Shown: piece after piece, positions 23,201-35,200 of the stretch
How the letters are laid out: the number at the start of each line of letters is the position of its first letter
Numbering within the stretch: position 1 is the first letter of the stretch
Assembly: GCF_015706575.1 (NCBI RefSeq)
Contig: NW_024037072.1
Coordinates: forward strand, 5,213,001 to 5,277,000
Direction: 5' to 3'
Source: Patiria miniata
Taxonomy: Eukaryota > Echinodermata > Asteroidea > Valvatida > Asterinidae
DNA length: 64,000 nt
Translations under genes and position numbers: made by a program
Notes under the pieces: generated by a model
The model's input: the letters and a program-made list of their open reading frames with translations, nothing else
Told to the model about the DNA's origin: nothing
Databases searched by the model: none

Positions 23201-26200
23201 AATTTAGAACTATGAAATTCTGACTAACTGGTAGTGTTGTGCATGCCTACGTGAGGACTGTGAACGTTCAACCAATAAAATGGTAAGAGGCACTGGATTT
23301 TTAGGAGTCCACATTCTATGTGACACTGGAAAAGTGTTTAAGACCAGCTAGCCATGTCTTTATCATCCGTTTATTAGACCAGCCACGTGACGGGCTCTCG
23401 ACCAATAGGAATGGCTAAACTGTCTGAGGTATTTATGAATATCTTGTTTATAAAAGCAGGGAATGTATTAAGCCATGAACCCTAAACACGGCAGTTGGCG
23501 TCAACCAATGTGCTTTTCCAACACTTTTGCAAAAGGAATCAAAGACAAGTATTGTAAGACGCTTTGTGACATCTACAAAAACACAAACACACAAACATGC
23601 AAACATGCAGGGCTGAAAAAAGAAACACAAAAGGAGGATTAGGAGGGAAAGGTGTGGAAAGATGCAGGGGAGGGTGGATGAGAGAACAAAGAAACAAAGG
23701 GAGATGGCAAACCACAAGGGGTCTGGTGTAAACAGGGGAGGGACCAGAAAGGGGAAGGATCAAAGGTCACAGGGAGTGGGAACGGACAAAAGAGTGTGAG
23801 AGTGAAGGGATGATGGGGGGGGGGGGGGGGGGGACAGTATAGAGGTGGAAAGGGATGAAAGATGGCGGGAGATGTGTAAACACAAACAAGGAAGACCAGA
23901 TGGATTATCTGTAACAGAGGACAATGGAGGAAGAAAAGGATTAATCATTTCCAAGTTGGATGTTGAGACCATGTGGTTGAATAGTTCGAAGACGATTCAT
24001 CCACACCTTCTCTCTGCTGAGGCGAACTGACTCATCAATATCTGACGCAGAGCACAAACTTCTCTCCAAGGGTCTCAATTTTTGTCCCGCTCCCCGTTCT
24101 GTGAACCAGGTTCAGCTCAGCCAAGATCTCACGGAATACTACCGTAGAATCCGCCTGCGTGAGTTTTTCCTGGACAGTGAACCGTGTGAGCCAGAGCCTT
24201 TTCGAGTCAAGAGTTCATGGGTACCCCCCAAGAATCGTGTGCCAGCCATAGAGACATACGTTCAAGTTATCAATTCCCAAGTCACTAACCCGGACAACTT
24301 CCCCCACAGGACTCATGATAATCTCCCCAGAGAGGAGCGCCTGGCTCTCAACTCCTTGCGCTCTCGCACCGACATCATCATCAAGCCAGCAGATAAAGGT
24401 TCAGCTGTGGTCATCATGGATCGTCAGCAGTACATTGATGAGGCCCACCGCCAGTTGGATAATCGCACTAACTATACCCGCCTTGACTCTGACCCCACAG
24501 GCACTTTCTGTCAAGATATACAACAGGTACTTGACGATATGCGATCACGTGACCAGTTGTCGAAGAAAGCTCACAAATTTCTTTCTCCCTGTGATTGTAG
24601 GACTGCCAGATTTTACCTGCTACCCAAGATTCACAAGGCTGGCAACCCCGGTAGACCCATCATCTCCGGTAATGGCTCACCCACGGAACGCATCTCCCTG
24701 TTCATTGACAGTTTTCTCAAACCCCTTGTCCCACAGATTTCGTCATACATTCACGACACCCCAGACTTCCTACGCAAGCTTGAAGGAATCAAGGACCAGA
24801 TTCCCAGCACAGCCATCATTGGGACTTTCGACGTCTCATCTCTGTACACCAACATCCCACATGAGGAGGGAGTTCGTGCTTGCTCCTTGGCTCTGGCCAA
24901 GGCAGGACACACGACTCCTCCCATCAGTGATGTTGGCACCCTCATGAGACTTATACTAACGAAGAACAATTTTTCCTTCCTTGGTGAACACTATCTACAG
25001 GTACACGGCACTGCAATGGGCACTCGCATGGCCCCGTCGATGGCTTGCCTCTTCATGGGTGACCTCGAAGAACGCATTCTTGCCTCGGCCCCATGTCGCC
25101 CTTGGATCTGGTGGAGATATATTGATGATGTTTTCTTCATCTGGACCAGTGATGAGGACAGTCTCTTGACCTTCACTAACCACATCAATTCCTTCCACAG
25201 AACCATCAAATTCACATCGGAGTTCTCGGCTCACCAAACCCACTTTCTGGATGTCACCGTCCGCAAGCAAGGCAACTCACTAACCACTGACCTGTATTCC
25301 AAACCCACAGACACCCACCAGTACCTCCACTCCTCCAGCTGTCACCCCAGGCACTGCAAAACTGGCATAGCGTTTAGCCAGGCACTCAGACTCAGAAGAA
25401 TTTGTTCTAATGATTCCGATTTCTCCCGCCATACACAGATACTGAAGAACAACTTGGTGGCCAGGGGTCACAGCTCTCGCCAAGTTCATCGTGCCATTGC
25501 CAGAGCTAAATCTATCCCCAGAAATCAAGCTCTCACGGGAAAGGCCCCTGATGCCATGGCCAAACCCATGATTCCCTTGGTTACCACGTTTCACCCCAAT
25601 CTCCCTCCCCTCCGCAAAATCACTAATGACAATCATCATATCCTCCATACTTCAGATCGCCTTGCCCGCGCCATCCCCAACGGCCCCACATTGGCTTACA
25701 GGCGTCCTCGAAATCTACGGGACTTGATTGTTCGAGCTGAAGTCCCATCCTTAGATGCATCCCCTCCCACCCAGCATGGTACTTTCAAGTGCAGTTCCAG
25801 ATGTGTTGTCTGCCAGATTCATATCCAGGAGTCTGACTCCTTTTCTGGCCACTCTTCTGTCACTACCCACAGAACCATTGGTAACATCACTTGTAACACC
25901 TCTAATGTCATATATCTCATTTCTTGCAGGGTCTGTGGAGTGCAGTATGTAGGTGAGACTAAGAATACGCTCAAGAAGCGTTTCTATGCCCATCGGTCAA
26001 CGGTCAACACCAAGAAACTAGACACCCCTGTTGGTCATCACTTCAACCTGCCTAACCACTCCATTTCTGATATGATTTTGCAGGGCATTGAATCTCTTGG
26101 CAATCGCAAAGAGTCAGTTCGCCTCAGCAGAGAGAAGGTGTGGATGAATCGTCTTCGAACTATTCAACCACATGGTCTCAACATCCAACTTGGAAATGAT

Positions 26201-29200
26201 TAATCCTTTTCTTCCTCCATTGTCCTCTGTTACAGATAATCCATCTGGTCTTCCTTGTTTGCGTTTACACATCTCCCGCCATCTTTCATCCCTTTCCACC
26301 TCTATACTGTCCCCCCCCCCCCATCATCCCTTCACTCTCACACTCTTTTGTCCGTTCCCACTCCCTGTGACCTTTGATCCTTCCCCTTTCTGGTCCCTCC
26401 CCTGTTTACACCAGACCCCTTGTGGTTTGCCATCTCCCTTTGTTTCTTTGTTCTCTCATCCACCCTCCCCTGCATCTTTCCACACCTTTCCCTCCTAATC
26501 CTCCTTTTGTGTTTCTTCTTTCAGCCCTGCATGTTTGTGTGCACCCCCATGTTAATGTATGTATCTCTGTCATTTCTGTTTTAGCCTCTGAAGAAGAACT
26601 TGCTAAGTTCGCAACGTCAGGCCACATTAATTTTAAGATCTACAAAAACAGTGTACTTTATACTCACAGTGTTCAAGATATTTTTTTACTTTTGTACCCA
26701 AGATTATATCATTTCAAATATCTTTCTGTCAACAAGCCGATAAACAATTCCTTTGAAACTTTGTTTTTTTGAAGTGCTAAATGCATATGTAAATTTATGC
26801 AAATCGTGGATGTACCTATCGGGCATACAGTGAGTATTGGGCGGTTCCGACGGGTAACCAGTTCTACCCAGTCCCAGTATGAGAACTGGAACCGTGAGAC
26901 CAATCCTCTCAAGAACCAAGAACCTGCTCTGCTCGGTTCTGTGTGATATGAAAATCTGACTCCTATGAAAATTGTACTCTTTTTTCCTTTTACTGGTTAA
27001 ACCCTCTCAATTGACCGATCCCTCTCGTAATCATCTATGTATGAGCATGTACAATACCACCAAGGAGTCAGTAATTCATAAAACCTAAATTCATGCTACA
27101 CCGGCTCCAAGAGGATTGATTCCAGACTAAATTACCCAAACTCTGCGTACAGAGCCTCGAGCTGAGAACAAGCTCCATAAATATGAATTCAATCGCATGA
27201 AGGTCCTCACTCACGCATGTATACGTATACAGTATACATACACAGTTGTGCAATGTGCATTGAAGGCTGGGACTGCCTTGTATTGTGTGCAGTGAATCAT
27301 TCTCAGTTAGCACAGTCGCGGTAAATAAAATCATAAGCAAGGAACAGAAAGTTAATAAAAAAGTTTGTTTTTTTAATAGCACAGTCTCCATAGTTTCACA
27401 GGAAAAAGACATGTATTTGAAACCAAATAATGTGGTGAAATAAAATGTATTGCAACCCAAAATCCATGGAGCACAGATTTACAAGGTGACACTGTTTACT
27501 TTACATGTAATTTGAAGGGCTTATGTTTTTTATCGAATTTTCCGGGCCAGTTCCAACTTGGAACTGGTTCTAACCAGCTCCAGAAATTCTGGAACCACCC
27601 AACACTACACAGCAGGTGGACGGTGAACACGCTCCCTGATCATCAGTTGAGAGAACTATGCAATCTGTACATATGTAATGATCAGTGTTGTAGTCGAGAC
27701 CGGATAGTCCGAGACCGAGACCAAGACCGCGACCTGAAGTTTCGAGACCGAGACTGAGACCAGCCCCTTCAAGGCGGACCGAGACCGAGACTGGTATGTT
27801 CCGAGACCTAGACCGAGACCGCAGATAATAAATAACAATAATCTAAATAAAAAACAAGACACATAATTATGGCTGAATAGTCCGTCCTTGAGATGATGGT
27901 GTTGATGGGGATGTGAAGGAAGTGATTGAAAGCAAGGAATAACTTGTACCTGCTTGTGTTATGCGAGTGCTTTTCATGTTTGCTTCATACCTTAACTTAC
28001 AACATGGCATCAGAATTTGTTATTGTTGGCAGAATCAATTACACAAACTGGAAACAACTTCATATCTTGTTGCCACTTTTAAAAAAAATATTTTGTTTAA
28101 TTATTTTTTAAATCTGATTAAGAAACTCTAACTTTGGAGTGCGAGGTTTTAACATTGCAAAAAATAAGTGAGCTTTTTTGCACTGTGGGAAAATGTTTAC
28201 TTATTTTTTGCAATGTTACAACTTGACAAAAGTAACAAATTAAAGGTGGATGTTTCATCGGTGAACCTCAGATCCTTAACTCCACAGTCACCCGTTGGTT
28301 TCAGCTTCGACTAGTAACGGATATATAAAGATGCATTTTCAATTTCACATTGGGCTTATTTTTTTCTTGAATTAAAATAGGACTTAACTTCTACCAAGAC
28401 TTGTGAACCTGATTTAAAAAAAATATTGAATTATTTTTACAAATTTTCGTCATGGGATATAGACTTGTACATACATAGACCCACAAGTTGCGAGGTGGTA
28501 AACAGATTTGGGTTTTTTCTTTTTTCTGACCGGGATTTTGCTTTTTGAGAAATGGGGTACTTCAAATGAGCAGCCAGAAAAATGGAGTCTCATGGCTATA
28601 GTGAGTGATAACTGGTAAAAGTGTGTGAATTCATTGCTGGAAAATCAGGAATACTGTCCCAAATCAAAGAGAAGATTGCGTGGGGTCAAAGGTCACTAAT
28701 TTGGAGCAGCTCATTTATTTTAAGAATAAAAAAAATACAAGTGAATACACCCACAGGGGTGGGCTAAACTACACAATCCCTGAATATGGTGGGCCCTTAT
28801 TGCAGCTATAGCTGCAGCTTTACATGTACTATTGGGATTTTCCAACGTGCAATCCACGATATATAACTATTCGTTAACAAGGTTGACAACATGATCTATG
28901 GGATAGCAAACGTTTTAGCAATCAACTGTACTGAACGAATTGAATGTACAAAGTAATTGATCACGCTGTAAATGCTACATATTGCTGGTCTCGACTCAAG
29001 ACCAGCCAAAATATTGAGACCAAAGGGGACCGAGACCAAGACCACAGCTTCTGAGACCAGCAAAAAGTGGTCTCAAGACTGGTTTCGAGACCGAGACTGG
29101 TCTCAAGACCTACAACACTGGTAAAGATGGATGGCATTTAAGTCAAACGAAGCACACATTACATGTACCCCCAAAGACTTTTGGAAAATTCATGAGGACT

Positions 29201-32200
29201 TCCGTAATTTCAACAATCAATATATTTTTTCTCTGGTATGATCGGGATACAGGTATGGGTGTTTACTTCAAATACCAAAGTGACGACACAGACTGCACCA
29301 GTCCCGTCAATTAAATTGTTCAAAAAATTAAAGTGGCCCAATATTTCATCCTTAGCAAGGACTTCTTCAGCGGCAAATGTCAGAGGAACAAGAAACAAAC
29401 ATGTATGGGACACACACGCATGCAGGGTTGGAAGGAGAAACACAAAGGAGGGATTGAGGGGGGCAGGGAGCAGCAGACCAGTGTGGTTGATGATCAAAGG
29501 GGATAAGGGAACAAAGGAACAAATCTAGATGACATCTCCTACAATTACGATAATCAAATCACGACAGACATGGCAGTACTTGATTTCTCCAAAGCGTTCG
29601 AAGTAGTTTCTCATCAAAAGCTGCTCCAAAAATTAGACTACTACGGGATAAACGGAAACACAGAGATGGATCAAGGAATTCTTAACCAACAGGTCACAAA
29701 GAGTTGTGGTAAATGGTAAATCTTCAAAATGGCAAAGTGTCGACATTGGCTTACCACATTAGCAAATCAGTGACTGGCACAACTCGTCTTTTCGCCGACG
29801 ACTGCCTGTTATATCGGAAGATCTGCTCATCAACTGATAAATTAATGTTCCAAAAAGACCTGGACAACTTGGCCAACTGGGCGAAAACCTGGGGAATGAA
29901 ATTTAACTCAGCAAATGTAACATCATGTGAATCTCCAGGAAGCTGGCTCCTGGCAAAACTAACTGCACCACGTTAGGACCCAACCTCGTAGAGAAAACCA
30001 ATATCACATATTTGGGTATAATCATTCAGAATAATAAACCTAGGCTAAGTTGGAATCCTCAAACAGAACATGTCACTTCCAAAGCAAGTTGTATATTGAC
30101 ACTGCATCAAAAGAAATGTTCATTCGGCATCCAGATCAGTCAAAGAAAAGCTGTACTTAGCACTACTCAGACCACACGCGTGTGCACACCTAGAATATGG
30201 TAGCATTTCCTGGAACCCTCTCAAAGCTAAGAACATAACATCCTTGGAAAAAGTGCAACGGAGAGCTGCTCGCTTTTTGTAATGAGAGATTATTCCAGAC
30301 TGAGCAGTGTGACCGACATGTTGACAACCCTATAGGCTGGTCTTCACTGGAAGAGAGCAGGAAAGTTAACCAACTTACCTACTTCTACAAAATAATACAT
30401 AACACAGTTCACATAAACCCATCATCCAAAGTCCCCAAACCAGCACGGGCTCGTAGACTTCACAACCATCAGTTCACAGAAATTGCAGCAAGGACAGACA
30501 TCGAAGGGCTACTACCATGTGGTTCGGTAGTGCGAGATAATCTGGGGCTTGTTGCCGGAACCCACACAGCAGTAGTTGAGTGGGGTCCAGGGTACTGGGG
30601 CCTAGACTTGTTACCAGCTCTTGAATAATAGTGCGTGCATAGGAAAATACGCTGATAAATTTGTCTTGGTTCATAGTCTCTCGTTGAAAAGTGCCCTCTA
30701 TCGTCATTAATAATTCATTTAGTCCAAGGTTGTCTTTCGTTGTTTATTGCACTATATTATTTATTGGACCGCCTTATAATGTTGATTGCTAAGAGTTGGG
30801 TTGATTGCACTTTAAATAAACCATTATCAAGTGTTGTCCTACATGCATATTCTGTGTCACTCGGCTGGTTGATTGGTGTTCCTGGTCTTCATAAATAATT
30901 CCTTGGTTACAGATCATAAGTCCAATAGAATCCCACCACGACCCAGTACGCTGCCAATACTGGGACGGTATATTTCCATCCCAACGGACTCATCTCTAGC
31001 CGCTCAGGGACTTTCCGGTACGTGCCATCCCCCATGTTGAGAGGGCGCCCTTGCTGCATCACTTCCACCCGAGGGGTGGGACGTCACGGTAGTAATGAAT
31101 GTGGTGTACATGTGAATGGGGGAGGAGAGGAGGGAGGCATGAGGGCGAAACATGTGGATGAGGAAAAGGGTGAAATTGAAAGGGGAGGTGTAAAACCCCA
31201 AGAGGGTCAGGCAAGATAATCTGAAACAAATGACATTTGAGGAAAAAAATGGAAATATTAATCGATGCCTTGTTGGATGTTGAGACCATGTGGTTCAACA
31301 GTCCAGAGGCACTTCATTCACATTTTCTCCCTGCTCAGACAGACTGAGTCCTTACTCGCAGTAACTCTAAGTCCTCCAAGTTTCTCACTCCCCTTTTTAT
31401 ATTTTTGCGTAAACATTTTACAGAAATGTTATTAGTTTTAATTCAGTCCAGTTTCAATTTCTAGTGCCTTCCGGTATGTATTTGTAAATAAACCATCGGC
31501 AGATCAGCGGCGCGCACAGCATGACAAATTGTATAAAATAACTATTGTAGATGATGACGTTGAGAAAATAATAGACATCGGGAATTGGTGTACCTATCCC
31601 GGCCCCCGGCACAGTCACCGGCCCGTGCTGCCAGCGGCGAAATACGCTCAAATTTTCCTCGCTTGCACTTGAGAAAGCAACACACCGTGTTCCATCTAGC
31701 TTGCCAGAACATGTCTCGAGTGCTAAAACTTGCCTTTTGGCAATAACTACTGATTGCTTTTGTCTTTAAAAACAAACAGATCCCTTTAAAGTACCAAACT
31801 TATCAGATTTGTATTTTCAGCAACGCATAATTAACATCAAAACCCAACTTTTGGATCACAACTTTCTTCGTAAAAAAAGATGTTTTATAAATGGATCCAT
31901 GTTTATCTTCAGGAGTGTTTCAATTTTGTTTATGGGTTTGCATCGTTTCTCAAATAAAGTCTTTACGACATATATATGGTGAGGTTGAAGAAGTCATTTA
32001 AAAAACAGAACACTTTTTTGGACTCCGTAAAAAGTATAATAAAAGCGCGTGGAAATAGTGGCAAATTGTTCTTGCGAAAACACACCCCTTGACCAATGGT
32101 GTGGTCCAAAGAGCAGCGTACAACGTGTATGTCGAGCTAGCTACACACATAAGCTGCACGTGCTTTTCAATGTACAACGTACAATGTACGTACATAGTAA

Positions 32201-35200
32201 CAACGGTTTTGAAGTGTTATTACGTATGGGGTACGTATGTTGGGATCGCGGTTTATTTCAAAGTTTCTCGAGCTCGCTGTGCCAGAACGCAATGTTTGCG
32301 GGCTGATGCTTAATATCGGCGCCTGTATTTTTTAAGAAGGTTGCCCCCCCCCCTTCCCTCTGCGGCCCACCCCTGGATCTGTGCCTGCTAATGGAGGTCC
32401 TGAAGTGCAATTTGACACTGTTGAGAGAGGATATTGATGAGTTTAATAGAGGCACTGTGCAGAGCTTGATTCCATCTCCTTTGAAGATATTTCGAAAAGG
32501 TACCTAAACAGGAGCGACAATTGCAAACCTGTAGGGGAAAATCAAGACAGGGAGAAAAAAAGGGTAGTCAGCGTGATGGTAAAATAGTGTAGCGCCTTCT
32601 CACTTCTCAGCTGGTGGAAGTACAAACGGTGTTATTCATAGAAAAGGAAGAAAAGGAGAAAATGATATGGTTAGTACAACATGGAAACACTGAAACACAG
32701 TGATGCCATATGTGGCATGACTGCCACATGTGGCATCACTGGTTGATGGTGAACATTGGCATGTACTTCACTTTTGCAACATTACGATGAAAATAACACA
32801 ACATTCGTGTGCGTACTAGCAGGGCTGCGTACATGCGTAGTTTTCATTTAATTATGAACATTTGGTTGATGATCGAATATTTGAATGTTCGGTATATTCG
32901 GGACAGCCCTAATTTTATCATTTGACAAAAGACAGCAAAAGGAAAATTTGATTCAAATTAAAAACTTTGTGAATTAATTTGGTACTGTTCTAAAGAAGTG
33001 AGAGTTCCGAGCATTATTATGAAGAATTGTTCTCAAATGAATAGATCAACTTTCTTTCATGTACCAATAAAGAGTTCCATTTTGAATGCTGATATGAACA
33101 TGCCTTTTTGTTTTACATCCATTACTTAATGTATTTGTTTATTAAAAGGCTCTGTGTTTGAGTTAAATTCAGTTATCATTTCACTTCCAGTAACCCTTGA
33201 AGTAAGGACCCTCTCGGTCCCCTTTCTATAAAAAGCGTAACAAAATCCTTTGTGTGAGTCGGCACTCAAAAAATCACGCATTGGTAATTTGGCATCGATT
33301 TCCAGCCTAGCACTGCAGTTTGCAAGAAGTGTCAACTTAAGTGAAAAGTGAAAAAAATTGAATGAGGCAATCTAGTCTGGTTCCCAGACCAAAAGATCCT
33401 GACTATTTCTGATGAATCTAATTTAGATGTGAGCATCGGGAATAATTGCTTTACTGAGCTTTGCACTTTTAGTGTTCGGCAAGGCATGTCCCCCCCCCCT
33501 TAACTTTTGAGAAGCAATTGACGCCCTTGTCGACATCAGGCACGTGCTGCCAGGCTGCACCCTTATATATTGTGCTGAGTAGAAAGCGTTTACAGGTTCC
33601 AGGTACACTACCATCGCTCCCTCAGACTGGCTTCCAGACGCAGAATTACAAGATTACAACACAGTCTGCAAATGGTGCCCGACTAAATTTAGTGCAATAC
33701 ATATGGGAGCCGAGAAAGGCCACATAAAGCTAATACTCGATCGTAACCCCATCTAAAAGCATGTTAAAATTGTGCAGCAGCAGGATTCCAGTCAAACTAG
33801 TGAGTTTGGCAGTTTTGAGACATCATCTTACATTAAAAAAAAGAAACATTTTAATTTTGCCGACGCGCATGGCTACAGCGATGCACGCGCAGATGAGAAA
33901 CCAGAGACTTTTATTTTTGGCCTAACTGGAAGCAGAACTGTTATTTTTTTTTCCTCAACTTTGGCTCGGGGTAATTATCAGCAGCCAGACTCCAACCGGT
34001 CTTAAACAGAGTGTTTGATACCTCCAAAACGAACATTTATTCCGAAAATCTAAATCTACATAAAGTGGCATGGGTGGCTAGTACGTAAAGCACTTGCCCC
34101 TTGCCAATGTGGCCCAGGTTCAATTCTCGGCTTGGACCACATGCGAGTAGAGTTGTTCACTGATTCACAACGTTTTTTTCCGGGCTCTCTGAAAAAAAAC
34201 TACCCAACACTTTTGATCTCCGGCTGTTCTCCATGGTCAGAAAGGGGTCGCATTCGCTCTTTGCACACTCCGCCATAGGCATGCAGAGCCTCGTTCTTGC
34301 AACTTTTCACAATAAATATAGCCGGTTCAGTGATTCCCGTTTTGGGATTCGGTGATTCCTGTGTATACATGGGAATCACTGAACCGGATATATTTATTGT
34401 GTAAAGTTGCCAGATTGAGGCTCTTCTTGCCAGGGCCCCCCCCTCCCCCGCATGGTTTATTCACCCATACTGGACAGAGGTATCACCCTACAGTGAGGGT
34501 TGTCCAGGCAACCGTGACCTGTGTGCAGCCAACACACACAAGGTCAAAAAACTTTTATGAGACAGAAGCTGGCAAATGTTTCCATGTGATGTATTCACAA
34601 TGCTGGGCATCTGTATACTTCTAAGATGTAAAAATGTGAGCTTACCCAACCCTGTACATCTCTTGCTGAATGGGGCTAAGTGGCGGGAAATACAGACAAG
34701 TCACAGCAGCATTCATCTTGGTTAACAGATCTTCCCTTTTGGTCTCATCTTCAAGAGCCAAAAAGTCCTATAAACAATCAAATTTACTCAGAGTTTAAAT
34801 CAAAGAATTAAAATTAATAACAAACATTAAGATAGATGTTTATGATTAATGCCATGTAAAGAAAAATCCAAATAACTATAAGCTCAGGGGAATGGATACT
34901 AAATTTGAGGTATCCGGAGTTTGAGTTTAATAAGCAAGGTTCCCAATTTTTCTACAATCAAGTTTGATGTACATGTACACATACGTGTACAATACATGTA
35001 CTTCCATCATAACTCGCTTTGACCAGCGAGACATGAAGTGAACAGAATTTTTTGCAAAATTTCCTTATTTTTATTTATTGTAATGTGTATTTGTCAAAAA
35101 TCACCATTTTTACTTAGATTTTATACTGTTCTTACCTAAAGTGTCTGCTCTATTGACAAACATAACAATAAATCAGCATGTGTCTTATCAAACAGTTTTT

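Larger units (their letters stand above)
23584..26637 (+). mobile_element. Penelope-like element, nearly intact, with inverted 3' copy at its 5' side
   Basis: A 3.05-kb insertion flanked by a 13-bp direct repeat, ATCTACAAAAACA, at 23571-23583 and 26638-26650. From left to right it contains an inverted copy of its own 3' part (23601-24033), a single open RT-endonuclease frame to 26203, a 3' UTR, and a hammerhead-like motif near the right end. PLEs are known to insert with partial direct or inverted repeats and variable target duplications. The intact frame and near-identical inverted arms mean a recent insertion. Confidence 0.92.
16096..34645. other. 18.5-kb MYCBPAP intron
   Basis: The largest intron seen. 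Listed elements fill most of it: hAT remnant, BEL/Pao, LINEs, Crypton-like locus, PLE, two hAT-like elements, split PLE, MITE, SINE and foldback. Unassigned sequence remains at 16830-17440, 18200-18930, 22730-23580, 30520-31000 and 32110-33650. Those parts contain short frames but nothing I recognise. Confidence 0.7.

Noticed and set aside
23448..24030. Minus-strand frames (for example 23448-23717 and 23760-23972) considered as a separate gene
   Set aside because: They are the inverted PLE 3' UTR and coding end, and the same frames occur at 26172-26498 on the plus strand.
26829..27612. An exact target-site duplication for the GGGCGGTTCC element
   Set aside because: Flanks share only short shifted words, so no duplication can be claimed.
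34061..34155. A standalone tRNA gene
   Set aside because: A and B boxes are present, but no acceptor stem or proper anticodon arm could be formed. A tRNA-derived SINE fits better.
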